From: Sipunculus nudus
Lineage: Eukaryota > Annelida > Sipuncula > Golfingiida > Sipunculidae
Direction: 5' to 3'
Length of the DNA: 64,000 nt
NCBI GenBank assembly: GCA_026874595.1
Contig: CM049311.1
Coordinates: 48,363,676-48,427,675, forward strand
The notes beneath the pieces are model-generated. The model was not told where the DNA came from. It did no database searches and saw only the letters and a list, made by a program, of their open reading frames with translations. The translations under genes were made by a program, and so were the position numbers. Positions within the stretch are counted from its first letter, which is position 1. Each line of letters opens with the position of its first letter. Below, piece after piece: positions 24,860 to 36,672 of the stretch.

Positions 24860-25130
24860 ATTGGCTCTATATAACTACCATGCAGGTATACATATAATAT
24901 TGACCGACTAAATTCAATGTAACTTGTAAATCACGCTGAAAGTTAAAGATAACATTCGCTTCACAAGGATGAATTTTAATGCTGTTAACTTCTGTGAGTC
25001 CTGTCTTTCCTATATCACTGGATTTAAGTATTTTTTCTGGGCAATATGACATCGGTTGTGATGGAATTTGTGAAAGTGTAACCAATTTAATCGATTATGA
25101 AAGAAAACGACCAATCATCGACACTATCGT
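24860..25130 (+). repeat. Dispersed repeat, copy 1 (partner 35085-35335)
   Basis: The copy shares AACTTGTAAATCACGCTGAA, TTTTAATG(C/T)TGTTAAC-like, GTCTTTCCTATATC and an identical GATTATGAAAGAAAACGACC AATCATC block (about 25091-25117) with 35295-35321. Both copies lie 3' of a TA microsatellite. There is no open frame of note. The class is unknown; it is probably a non-autonomous transposon. Confidence 0.75.
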
Positions 25131-25264
25131 TTAAAATGCCACACCACTAATATTTACTAGTAAGGCAATTGATGTAAGTTTTGATTGTATATAAAAGCTG
25201 CAACGGAAAAAAAAAAATTTTTTGTGAATGACTAATAAACAGAGTCATCTGTCATATATACTTT

Positions 25265-25800
25265 TTCGGGATCACAGATGACGTAATACCCATGGGCCTC
25301 ATTTGGCAGGGGACCATTTGATGCAGATTAGATCCTGGTGAGTTGTCTTCCATTGATGCGGAGCCAGCGGTTGAGAAAAAATACCAGACCGTTATAACAG
25401 TGTCCCAGCGGGCAGTGTGTGTCACGGCACCGTGCAATTAACTGGCTCTGGGGTACAGGAACTTTAAAAAATAGAACAGATAAAGAAAAATGGAGCTTGC
25501 CGTTCCCATTGTGTCGTTAATGTTTCCCCATGGGACGCGCAAGTCTGTCTCCTCGCAGGACAAGCAATGACAGTGAGCCGATGGGCGGCCTGTCTCTGAC
25601 GAGACGTAAAACAATCTTAATGAAGCAAACTGGGCAGCTCCCCTCGGACCTCCCGCCCGATCAGACGGTAAGCGGAGCAATTTGCCTCACCCCCGGGGCT
25701 CCGTCGATGCTTGGTCCCACGATTTGCAACGATCTAAACCGGAGACTGAACCGAATTGAGCATGTCAGCGGGCAGAATGGATGAGCTATTTGGTCAGCCC
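25265..25800. promoter_or_regulatory. GC-rich candidate regulatory block
   Basis: This is one of the most GC-rich non-repeat stretches in the window. It contains ATGACGTAAT (CRE-like), TGATGCAGATTAGATCC, GTGCAATTAACTGG and TTAATGTTTCCCC. It is flanked by AT-rich DNA. It could be a conserved enhancer, a CpG-rich promoter, or hold an unannotated exon (see 25530-25669). Confidence 0.35.
25530..25669 (+). CDS. Weak candidate first coding exon, unknown product
   Basis: An ATGG start follows TTTCCCC at 25526-25532. The frame reads MGRASLSPRRTSNDSEPMGG and about 26 further polar and basic residues, then meets CAGACG|GTAAGC, a good donor. No domain is recognised, the minus strand is also open over most of it, and no downstream exon was found. 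Non-coding regulatory DNA is the more likely explanation. Confidence 0.15.
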
Positions 25801-26687
25801 CCGAGATAAAAACAAGCTTATCACGAGTAACCAACCCGTATGCATCAAATTTTGCCCTTAAAAACCGAGACCATTTGTTTTTTGTAAATTTTCGTTTTCC
25901 AAGTGGAAAACTTGTGTTTTCTGTTTATGTAAATTGCTACTCTACTGACAAGCGTGTTTATTTAAATCATTATTTGTTGCGTCATTTGAATGCATGTGTC
26001 ATGAAATGCATATATCGATGTTTAGCATCATAATCTGGTTCCTTATGAAAATTGATGACTAATGTTATTTGCAAAACAAAAAGCTCTTTTTAATTTTCAG
26101 ACATATGATTTGCTGAATTAAGCTTGTTTTAAACAGGCAATGTCGACATAGACGAACTCGCAGTATACTGCATTTATAGTTAAATCGCACATGTATAATT
26201 AGAGATATGCAGACGTGTGAAATGTGTAGGCACAGATTTAATATGCAGATATGTATTTGCAGTATGACCATATCATCATATCATTCATTTGTATATATAA
26301 CGTAGAATTGTCTAGGTGAATTCAAGTAGCCATACGTTCATGATTATACCCGAAAAGAATTAAAATGTAACGATTTTTCCAACATTAAAAAAAAGTCTGG
26401 AAAAGTTTGACCTTTAAAGAAAAACCTCAAGTCCACTTCTGTTAAGCCGAATTAGCATGCAAGCTAAGCCTGACAGTTGTTAATTTGTCCCAACGCTTCA
26501 TGACGTGCCTGATTGTTAACGCCTTGAAATAGGAAAGTAAGCTTAAAGCGATGCATTTTCTAAATAGGTCATTTCAGAATTACAAATGTCCTATTGATAA
26601 AACCAATGCTAATGAAATGTGTAGCACTTTCACGCGTTGTTAACTTCTTTATTTAATTGTTCTCTCTTGACTTTTTTTCCAGTGTCC

Positions 26688-26690
<3 letters not shown>

Positions 26691-26740
<50 letters not shown>
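26691..26740 (+). repeat. (CT)n microsatellite
   Basis: This is an uninterrupted CT run of 25 repeats. Confidence 0.97.
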
Positions 26741-26743
<3 letters not shown>

Positions 26744-26758
26744 TTTTGTATAATTATG

Positions 26759-26930
26759 TACGGTCAGAAGCAGACTAATGTAGGGTCACTCAAAGAGTTA
26801 TATACGGTCAGAAGCAGAGTGATGTAGGGTCACTCAAAGAGTTATGTATGGTCAGAAGCAGAGTGATGTAGGGTCACTCAAAGAGTTATGTACGGTCAAA
26901 ACAGACTAATTGTAGGGTCACTCAAAGAGT
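26759..26930 (+). repeat. 44-bp minisatellite, forward block (4 units)
   Basis: Units of TACGGTCAGAAGCAGAGTGA, TGTAGGGTCACTCAAAGAGT and TATG begin at 26759, 26803, 26847 and 26891, the last being slightly shortened. The array then switches strand. Confidence 0.93.
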
Positions 26931-27424
26931 TCTCTGCTTCTGACCGTACATAACTCTTTGATTGACCCTACATCACTCTGCTTCTGACCGTACATAACTC
27001 TTTGAGTGACCCTTCAGTACTCTGCTTCTGACCGTACAACACTCTTTGAGTGACCCTACATCATTCTGCTTCTTACCGTACATAGCTCTTTGAGTGACCC
27101 TACATCACTCTGCTTCTGACCGTACATAACTCTTTGAGTGACCCTACATCATTCTGCTTCTTACCGTACATAACTCTTTGAGTGACCCTACATCACTCAG
27201 CATCTGACTGTACATAACTCTCTGAGTGACCCAACAGTACTCTTCTTCTGACCGTACATAACTCCTTGAGTGACCCTACATCACTCTGCTTCTGACCGTA
27301 CATAACTCTTTGAGTGACCCTACATAACACTTTGAGTGACCCTACATCACTCTGCTTCTAACCGTACATAACTCTTTGAGTGACTCTACATCACTCTGCT
27401 TCTGGCTGTACATAACTCTTTGAG
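26931..27424 (-). repeat. 44-bp minisatellite, inverted block (~11 units)
   Basis: This is the same unit in reverse complement: CTGCTTCTGACCGTACATAA, CTCTTTGAGTGACCCTACAT, CACT. Ten complete or near-complete copies and one partial are present; the ninth contains a partial internal duplication near 27315-27345. The forward and inverted blocks meet directly at 26930/26931, giving a large potential hairpin. Confidence 0.93.
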
Positions 27425-27782
27425 CACATAACTCTAGAGTTATTAAATGACGTAGAATCGGAGCAAAACGACGAAGAGTCACTTAAAAAGTGACATATTT
27501 TAATGACATATACAACCAGAAACAGATTGATGTATAGAATCAAAGGGTAGGCACAATTATAAAAGAGTGACGCACCTAACGTCAGTTTGAAAGTGACATA
27601 TATTTCGAATTTCATGAAATCAGTAATAGAGAAATCACCAGAGAACTTTATTTGGTTGTAAGGAAATATAAATAAAATAATAAGCAACTAGGAATCGTGT
27701 GACGTGCATTTAGAAAAGAAGGGAGGCAGATAAAAATGGCGAACTTCACAGATGACCAAGCCCTAAAGATTAAGAAGTACGG

Positions 27783-27784
<2 letters not shown>

Positions 27785-27829
<45 letters not shown>
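27785..27829 (+). repeat. (GA)n microsatellite ending in poly-G
   Basis: About 17 GA repeats are followed directly by a run of about 11 G. Confidence 0.95.
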
Positions 27830-27839
27830 CAAAAGATCA

Positions 27840-28260
27840 GCCTTAAAACAGTTTGACACTGGGAACTGGAGGCTCCATCATCCGGCAGGCTACATTCATT
27901 AAAGATTAAAATCCTAAGATAATTAACTTTCAGACGCACGCCAAAAGTCTACTTGGTTCGCAGGCAGAAGAAGCCTGTCCTGGAAGCGGCTCCTGAAGAA
28001 CGTCTAAGACTGGGCTTTATTTATGGCCTTTGGGATCAGCCGTATACGCGTTGTTTGCCGCACTTCGCAGGTGCCTGAGATGACATAAAGCAACCGTGTC
28101 TGCTTCTCAAATAGGCATTCACACGCAACTAGATGACGGCCGGCATTATGATCAATAAGAGACCAAAATAACAAAGAGGGCGAGCAGAGGCAAAGATAGA
28201 ATGAGAAGTAAAGAGGTCCGGTATGAGCCGAGACGGGTCTGTCACGAAACAGGAGAAATA
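27840..28260. promoter_or_regulatory. GC-richer candidate regulatory block
   Basis: This is non-repetitive DNA with several homeodomain and Hox-type sites: ATTAAAGATTAAAATCC, GATAATTAACTTT, TTTATTTATGGCC and ATTATGATCAATAA. There is no supported open frame. The composition contrasts with AT-rich flanks, as expected of a deeply conserved non-coding element, but conservation is untested. Confidence 0.35.
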
Positions 28261-30248
28261 AGTTACCACTGTTTAATGTGTTTTCTGTGGAGATTCCAGC
28301 CTTACAAACAGATCAATTTAAGTTCTTTAATAGTTTTCGACTTGTTTAATTTAAGTAACTAAAAGAAAGAAATTCTGTTTAAATCCCAGTGGATCTGTAG
28401 GATTTTGGTGTTCAGGGAAATATTCTATCAGTATAACAGCAACAAGCATGGACCTATGTATGGTCATGTGATTTTGAATGATTATAAGGGGAAATCTTTG
28501 TATGGCCACTTATGATATGCTTTTAAATGCAGCTTGAATTTTATTGAAATAGTTATATTAGAAGTCGAAATAGATAATTAATTAAATAAAATATTTTAAT
28601 AGTACTTGTTACTTTCTAGTAATTAGATGTAGTGGTAGTCCAATAGTATTAATATTGCTTGTTTTTCTTCTTTGTCATTAATGAGATACTTTTAAATGCT
28701 ATAACTTACTCATGTTTACGCAACTTAATTTGAACCATTACTGCCTACATTACAGCCAGCTATTCGCCTATCTATTCTTTAGAATATAAATGATTTCTTG
28801 CATAATCTTAATTAATTCTAGGTAATTCCTTTTTAAAAAAAGTTTCCTTAAGGCCTCTGAAGGATGCACGAGCTTGTTTATCTCCGATTTGTCTGTAAAC
28901 ACAGCAGTGTCGACAAACGGAAAAACCATGTATCCTATAAGGTGCATGGTTGGTTGCATATATGTGCGGAAGTTGAACGGTTACTAAAGCTGCAAAATCT
29001 CCTTTGTAAAACCAAAAACTTCTTGGTAAAACTTACTTGTTTGCTGCCAGATGATCTTCCTGAATGAGCTTGGCGCGGGCCCCCTGCACCTGTAAACACG
29101 TGAATATCGACAAAACGAACTGACCGTTTGTTGGTCTGTTTTCATAAAAGGTTGAAGGGATTATTTGTAGTAAAAAGGTTATAGATATCTGAATATATAG
29201 GCCCGGTCTGGCAGATCCTTGCCGTGCATGTGCAGTGCTTCACTGCCAAAGTGATATCATGCTGTTAACTTTATATAGGTATAGCCATAACTATAGGTGA
29301 CACAAACTATTTATTTGTTTAAAATTAGATTACATGCAGAGGGATATTTATCTTCATTTTTTTCTGTATAGCCGTAGATGGTGCAAGCTTTGTTATGATA
29401 TCAATAAAACTATATTCCAATAGAAAAAAAGTATTGATGTATTTAAAAATGGCCGAGAGATATACCAGGTATTACTGATCATATAGTATAATATGTACAT
29501 ATACGTTTAAAATAATCAAGCGATTCCGGTTGTTTCCGTTTTTTAAATACTCGAAAATTCTCGGTGCTTAAATAACACACTAAATATCAAATAAATATTA
29601 TATATATTGAAACTGGCCACTATATTGAAAGGCATTTTTCTAGAAACGTTTAAACATTTTGGTATATAATTGAAGGATTGGAGCTAGGTATTCCCATACA
29701 TTTTCTGTATATCATTCGTTATTCATCCCTATATTATACATGTATACATGAGAAAACAGTAATTTTCTAGACAGATTTGAATAAGGAATTTCTTTAAAGC
29801 TGTTTCGTAGAGCTGTATATCATATAAAGATATGTTGAAATATTCAGTATTTCTAGGTCTGTGACGGTCTGTGTGCCTAGTCTGTTTTTTTTATATATAT
29901 ACAGATAAAATAATAGAAGTTGCATGTCTCTGTAGCCTACGAAAATTTGGCAACCGGTTTCTTTGTATTCAATATGCATATTGTGATTGCTGAATTTATG
30001 AGTTCCAATTACTAGTTTATTCATTACTTATTTTATATTACTCATATTTATACAGCGCCATTGCGTTTAGATGTGCTTATAGTGATACATGCTTAAAGAT
30101 TACGCAATACCACTCATGACCAATAATGAAACGAGCAATAAAGATAAAGCTGCTATGAAATTATAAGCAATGATTTAATGAGCTTACTTATAAGGACAGA
30201 TATCGTAATATAAACCTAAAACAATAATTATATAGAATTATAAAAGGA

Positions 30249-30343
30249 TAAAGTAAATTCCGATATATTATTATACTATCCCCAAACGTAATCGATATAT
30301 GACGTTCGGGTATAATCTAATATTATACATCGGTATTTACTTA
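30249..30343. repeat. ~95-bp imperfect hairpin
   Basis: The arm AAGTAAATTCCGATATATTA (from 30251), continuing to ACTATCCCCAAACGT, pairs with the arm ACGTTCGGGTATAATC to CATCGGTATTTACTT (to 30342), leaving a short loop around AATCGATATATG. The pairing is long with a few bulges. It could be a foldback element or a microRNA-precursor-like structure. Confidence 0.6.
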
Positions 30344-30404
30344 TAAGGAACCACAAAAAGAAAATAAAGATACATGCAAAAAATGCCTCAGGGTTACATT
30401 TTAG

Positions 30405-30407
<3 letters not shown>

Positions 30408-30449
<42 letters not shown>
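30408..30449 (+). repeat. (TA)n microsatellite
   Basis: This is an uninterrupted TA run of about 21 repeats. Confidence 0.97.
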
Positions 30450-30453
<4 letters not shown>

Positions 30454-30869
30454 TAAAATCTAGTTGTCGAATTGCCTATTCGTCAATAAAATGCTTGATT
30501 AGCATACAACGCAGGTATACCCTTCTATATATGTATACTATATAATTTGAAGATTTTAATTGGCGTGGTAAAAAAAAATTTAATCCGCTTGAAACTTTGC
30601 CGATACTCGCATTCCCTCAACCAAACTCTCACCATACATTTAAAACTAGTTTTACTTGTTTTCGGTCTGTAGATTGTAGAATATATTTGCCGCCTTGAAC
30701 TTATGAAGTATTTCCACCGAGATTATTCCAGAACCTCCCTGCATGGATAGTTAAACGATTACAATTTGTGTCCTGTAGCACACCAATGTTTCAATAACTG
30801 ACACAAGTGCTGTAATTTGACAGTCTCAGAACACAGGTAAAGTATGGGATAATTAAAAACAAATCATAT

Positions 30870-31400
30870 AGTGCCACCAACATTATCACCTGATGAAAAT
30901 AGACGTGATCTATATAGTATACCAGGTTCAAGGCCACTACAAATCATCAAGGCCATCATATTTAATAACAATCCATTAAATGGTTCAGTGAGAAATAGGC
31001 TCACAAGGTTTTTTTAACAGCTCTGTGACTTTGAAAAGTAGGTGAAGGTGACCCATTTTCGAACTTTATCTAGATTCTGTTGGTATACATTTGCCCTGAA
31101 GTAAATCCAAAATTTTTAAAATATACAGTTCATAAGGCAAAAAATACACAAGGCGGTAAAACTTCGATAAAATACAGATACTGTAGGTTGCGCCACCAGG
31201 CTGCTACAGTAGTTACAGATTACTGAGGCCAAAAAACCCATCATATATTATAACAATCCATTAAGTGGTCCCTGAGTAATGTGCTAACAAGATTGTTATC
31301 TATAAACAGCTCTATGTCCTTTGAAAAGTAGATCAAGGTGGCCCATCTTCGAACTTGTCCAAGGTTCTGTTGGTGTACATCTGCACCGAAGGGAGGAATA
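30870..31400 (+). repeat. ~310-bp repeat, two diverged copies
   Basis: Both copies contain ATAACAATCCATTAA(A/G)TGGT, CAAG(G/A)TTNTT, AACAGCTCT(G/A)TG, TTTGAAAAGTAG and TCTGTTGGT(A/G)TACAT in the same order (about 30960-31095 and 31250-31385). 'GGTTGCGCCACCAG' between them links it to the GGTGGCGCCACC families elsewhere. Confidence 0.65.
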
Positions 31401-32749
31401 TAGATATGTTTAATTCTTTTATGGATATTCCGTTGACAAGGTAACAGTTAATGCCCAGACGCCGGAAGAACGGAGAAGTGACGACAATAGCCAATCTCCC
31501 TACGTCGCATATTGGACTTTTTTCACACATTGTTTTATAATTCATTGGCTATACGTTCCCTCCATCCCATATCTTAATTCTTCAGTGACACTACATGCGG
31601 GCTGCGCTTTACATACATATATCATATTTTGCAAGCGTCTGTTCAAAGCCAATAGTATGTTCACTTGCGCCTTTTGTGCTTCGTCTTCAACGTTGAATGG
31701 GTTTTCAGATTTTTACATTTCTGGTGTTGTTCTTGGGAGAACTACCAACCGTGCCACCATTTGGGGTTCGGTGGGATAACCACTCCCCCTCCCCCTTCTT
31801 GATTTTTTCGGTAAACACCCGATAAACAAACGTGCTATATACGCATATTAAGTAGTATAAATATATTACTTTCAACATCGTCCAGAGTAGCCTTTATCAT
31901 AATACAATACTGTTTCATGGCCCTGTAATATACATCGAGAAATTACACTGGTGACTGCTGTGTCCATGTAAATAATATAGAACTTACAGCTATAATGTCT
32001 GTCTGTTCATGTTTGTCATATTTCTAAATATTTCCAGTTTTCTATGTATCGAAGTAAAATACTTCTTTGTGTCCTAATATGTTGTTTATTTATGATATAT
32101 ATGTACGGGAGAGCATCGATATTAGCCGAAAAGGCTACTTTGTAAGTTAAATAAATGTTTAAAACATTTACGTAATACCAGGAGAGTCGAGTATATAGTA
32201 TATAGTTACGTTATAAAGTTAAGTATAGCATATCAGAACGTTTCATTATAATACAAAAATAAAGTACCATACCGCGTACAATAAAGTTTGAGTTGAAGTG
32301 TTAGTCTGGAAAATAACTCCAGTAGAAAACGAACAGACAGTATACGAAAATGAAATTATATAAAAGTAGCTCGCAATATAACCTTTTAAAGCTCTTTAGT
32401 GTTTTGACATTTTGGTTATTCATTTTTATAGGACGTCATACCTTTATATTCTTTTATAAAATAGGATATGCCAATAAGACCACGTGACCCTAATGATGCA
32501 AAATGTGCAGAATCCCGTTAAAATAGGTGTAGCCTTTGAAGGGAAAACTGCAGACAGACGGACGGGCGGATGACAGGAGACAGACAGAGTGAGACGTTCC
32601 GTCATCACCATAATATTGACTTTATTTTCACTTTTTTTCAAAATATCGTTCAGGTTGAATAAAAAAGTCAACAAGAAAATCTTAAAAACAATTTTGTTTA
32701 TATTGTCGCAAAACGATCTTGGGATCTACTAGAATACTTGCAGAAGCAA

Positions 32750-33020
32750 TCTGTCCAAATATATGAAAAATTCCATTGACCAGTGTATGAGAATTTTGAC
32801 AACTGGCACGGCCCCGGGCTGTATTGATATTACAGCAGAGTGATATGGCATCTCCAGCGCCGGAGAGCCAGTGGGGGACGGTGCCTTGGCTCACCGCCCA
32901 TCCACCCTTATCAGCTAGATCAATGACAGTTAACCTCGCGTCTCATCTTGGGCCAGATAAAGATAATTGGATCAAGCATTCATCGAGGTTCGGGTTATTT
33001 CGTGTTATCTAACATCGCTC
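32750..33020. promoter_or_regulatory. GC-richer candidate regulatory block with GATA sites
   Basis: The block contains CAGATAAAGATAATTGG (two GATA-type sites next to an ATTG core), CCCTTATCAGC, ATCAATGACAGTTAACC and TATTGATATTAC. It is non-repetitive and has no supported coding potential. Enhancer function is an inference. Confidence 0.3.
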
Positions 33021-33436
33021 AGCATCAGTTAATGAACTACTTTGTTGACCTCGCCCGTAAATACGATGGTCGATGAGATTCCAATAGTGTACTTATTTGG
33101 CAGAAAGCGGCTTGTGTATGGAGATTTCTTTTACTGGGTTGATGTTTTGGCGCGCTGGGCGGAGGCCTCTTTCTGTATGCAGTTCCTGAACCTAGTCTCG
33201 AACAAGACTAAAGTGACCACTTCGTTGCAATTTAACGTCAGGTCCCATGACAACTGAACCTATTGTATATCGTAAGGTTCTGATACCAATAAAGCACCCT
33301 TTCAAACTTTCCAGTGCAGCCATCTCGGTTTTTTAAGGTATATTGGCTGCGGCCAGGTGCGCCCTGCGCGTTGCTAGACCAGCGTGTCCGGTAAAGCTGT
33401 GACCCACGGGCAGCAAGGGTACCCCCGCACACATTT

Positions 33437-33438
<2 letters not shown>

Positions 33439-33497
<59 letters not shown>

Positions 33498-33504
33498 TAT
33501 ATAT
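33439..33504 (+). repeat. (TA)n microsatellite, left half of a split tract
   Basis: The run is interrupted once (ATAAAT at 33490-33496). It continues on the far side of the transposon at 34986-35018, so one TA tract was split by insertion. Confidence 0.93.
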
Positions 33505-34982
33505 TAGGGCCCTGCGCGGGCTGAAAAAATGAACCCGCACCCGCCCCGCGCCTTGTCAGCCCGCCCCGCAATCAAAGAAATAAATTCAGGCCGCCCCGCC
33601 CCGCGGTTACTATGATTCTTTCAGCCCGCACCTGCCCCGCAAAATTTTCTTTCAGCCCGCACCCGCCCCGCCCCGCATTTTTCAAGTTTCCGGCCCGCAG
33701 TTCAGCCCGCAAAATAATTAAAAATAGTTTTCGGATCCTAAGGTTTACATATCAAGATATTTTACAGCACATATATAAGAAACGCTTATAATTAATATAT
33801 ATGAAATGTTTGACGATTGGAATGAAAAATTAATTTGTATACTTTTTTGCAATAATTCAAACCATAATTTATGAAATATTTTTAAAGACATGTTTGATTT
33901 GTTAGATGGACTTAATATGTAATAATTTAACACACCTTAAATGTGTTTCCATATTTTACACGGGAAATAAACAAACTTTGGTTTATTGTGTCTGTTTCTA
34001 CTTAAATATATAAAAAAAGTAAAGAAGAAATTAGACCTTTTCAAAGTATGTGTACCCAAAATTACCCTTTAGAATAATATTGGCTAATCACACGCCATCA
34101 AACTACTGAGATATGTTGCTGGTTAAATTTTTTTCAGTCATAATCTGCTAATTAGTTGAAACTGAGACAAATCAGGTCAAGGGAGTAAAGGGGTAATCTG
34201 ACCGATGTGGCTTTAGGTTCAGGATGTTCACTGAGATCTAGACATGGCCAGAGCCTTGTTTCTAATAGCAATCATCAACACATTATGATGTGACCAAACA
34301 AGGATTTGACCAGCCAGTGGTCATGTCAGTTACAATTAGACAACACAGTTAGATAAGGAGTCCACCTTAGGATTTGTGCAGTTCCAGGTCAATTGAGTCA
34401 CCTACAGAGCCAGCTGTAGCCACACACTGTCTATTACAAGATCAAAGGCAATCAAGCCCTTGCTTCACTCCCAGCCATATTATATAATATGTGAGACATG
34501 ACACAAGTACAAGGTTACAGTCCATATACAACATCAGGCCAGGTAACTTTATTCAAAGTTATGACCAGCTCCTATGGGAGGACAATTATTTTAAGTCTAG
34601 ATTTCAGATTAAGGATGCATAATCTATTTTGTATAACAAATTGACGTTATACCTAGAAAAGACACATTTGCATTGTGTTGTTAAAACAGTCAGTTTAGGG
34701 GTTAACAGGAATAATTATTTTTTTTTTTCAAATTTTTCTTTTCGAATTACCATTTTTACGACACCTGAAAACATTTTATACAAAATTATCAATTTATTCA
34801 AATGATAGTTTTTCAAGTATAACTTTATATTCATGTTTTACTGAACTGCCAGATGATCAACCCGCAGCCCGCCCCGCCCCGCACAGACTTCATTTCGGCC
34901 CGCCCCGCACTTTCTTAAGATTCCTATGCGGAGCCCCGCGGTCCCGGGCCCCCGCGGGTCAAAACCCGCCCCGCGCAGGGCC

Positions 34983-34985
<3 letters not shown>
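33505..34985. mobile_element. Non-autonomous hAT-like DNA transposon, 1481 bp
   Basis: The left end TAGGGCCCTGCGCGGG at 33505 is exactly mirrored by CCCGCGCAGGGCCCTA ending at 34985. Both ends have subterminal arrays of CCCGCCCCGC/CCCGCACCCGC (33527-33715 and 34858-34980), while the 1.1-kb interior is AT-rich and has no transposase frame. TAGGG-type ends, subterminal repeats and an 8-bp ATATATAT on both sides fit a hAT element. The flank is a TA microsatellite, so the target duplication cannot be proven. Confidence 0.85.

Positions 34986-35018
<33 letters not shown>
34986..35018 (+). repeat. (TA)n microsatellite, right half of a split tract
   Basis: This is the continuation of the TA tract that ends at 33504, displaced by the hAT-like insertion. 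Confidence 0.93.
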
Positions 35019-35020
<2 letters not shown>

Positions 35021-35084
35021 TCCAATATTTTATGTTACTTGATATGAAATCTGCTGTATAGAATGATACCTAAAATATTGATTG

Positions 35085-35335
35085 AGAAAATTCAGCCTAA
35101 CTTGTACATCACGCTGAAAGGTACAGGTAACCACCGGGTTGTTGATACTTGTTCACTGCATGAAAAGATTCAGTTTTAATGTTGTTTACTACTTTACGTG
35201 TGGTCTTTCCTATATCTCAGACAAGGTTAGAATATATTTATTTTCTTAATAATATGAGCGGTTTGTCTGTGCATACATAATAGATTGTGATCGATTATGA
35301 AAGAAAACGACCAATCATCAATTTTTTCGATTACT
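35085..35335 (+). repeat. Dispersed repeat, copy 2 (partner 24860-25130)
   Basis: AACTTGTACATCACGCTGAA, GTTTTAATGTTGTTTACTAC, GGTCTTTCCTATATC and GATTATGAAAGAAAACGACC align with copy 1 in order and orientation. Confidence 0.75.
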
Positions 35336-36632
35336 TTGCACAGACTGAGATTTGTTAATTATTCAAGTGCATATACGGTTTTTAAACTTCTGGCTGGTTG
35401 TAGATTATTCAGAAGTTGGATGCATTTTAATTCATAACATCTACCTGACAAGGGTGATGTTAAAGCGCGTAGACCTTATATATTTGTGCATTTGTAAATG
35501 GAAAATGTGCAGTTTTATGCATATCTAAAATATTGTTGTCATCACAGACTGCAACCCCACTTTTGAGATCAACCGATATTGGTTCAATCTTAAAATTAAG
35601 TCTATTTTATCTGATGATCTTGATCCCTTGGCTTTCACCCCCTTTGTAGGTTGGTTATTTCTATAGACCTTGCTTGATGATGACGGGGAAGACTTATTAA
35701 AATTGCAGGTCCAAAACTTTCTTAAAAGATATCCCAGCTGCTGTCCGTCATTCTCTCAGAACACGTGTGACTATGAATAATCATGTTTTTTCATACACGC
35801 CGTAAACCGCCTATAGTTCAGTCAAAAACGGACTGTGGTAAGCAAAAGGACCAGTGCGGATATACCGGACAGGAAACATTAATGATAAAGGAACTTCGGT
35901 AATGCTGAAGAAGTCCCCACAAACATCGTGAAAAGTGGGCTAAAAAGAATCCTGAGCCTGGCTTATTTTCTCGTTATCTTTATCAACAGAGCTCCCTCTT
36001 CAAATAATATGCTCCTTTTCTGTTTCCATGATCAATGCGGTAATAATGGTGCCGGCATTTTCCTTATTTGCCTCGTATAACTCGTTCTTTTCTTTACTGA
36101 CGCCGGTCTAATGAGAAATTTTCCTGCGTGTATATGGTGTTTTAAGTGAATTTTCCCAACTGGGACCACTTTAGCCGACGATATTGGTTTTCGTATTCAA
36201 GTCCCGAGGGTGGCTTTCATCGTAACTGTTTGCGGGATTTATCTTAACCAGGGATGATTTTCCAGTCCTCACATATTACGCATGCGTGTAACTTAACTAT
36301 CGATGGCATTTTTTCCATGGCCGTGGGGCGTCTTCCGCAGTGTAGGAGGAAACAAGCGCCCAATCGCCCACTTCTGTCACTTGTATGTTTGTGTCATTAC
36401 AGGCAATACGGACAACATGAAAACAGTGGCATGCACATTGAAACTTTATATTATTTTTTATATATATCTATTGCCATTATAGTATGAAGAAGACGGTAGG
36501 AGAAGGAGAATGGCCACGGTCGAATTTTGAAACGCTTATACCGCGACGGGTGCCCATCTATGGTTAAACTGGTCAAAAGGGTGTACCATGCCCATGGTTG
36601 ACATATAAAAGACATCCACAATGGTATATGGT

Positions 36633-36672
36633 CCCCCCCCCTCTCTCTCTCTCTCTCTCTAACACACACACA
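36633..36672 (+). repeat. Poly-C, (CT)n and (AC)n compound microsatellite
   Basis: A run of C is followed by (CT)10 and, after AA, a short (CA) run. Confidence 0.93.
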
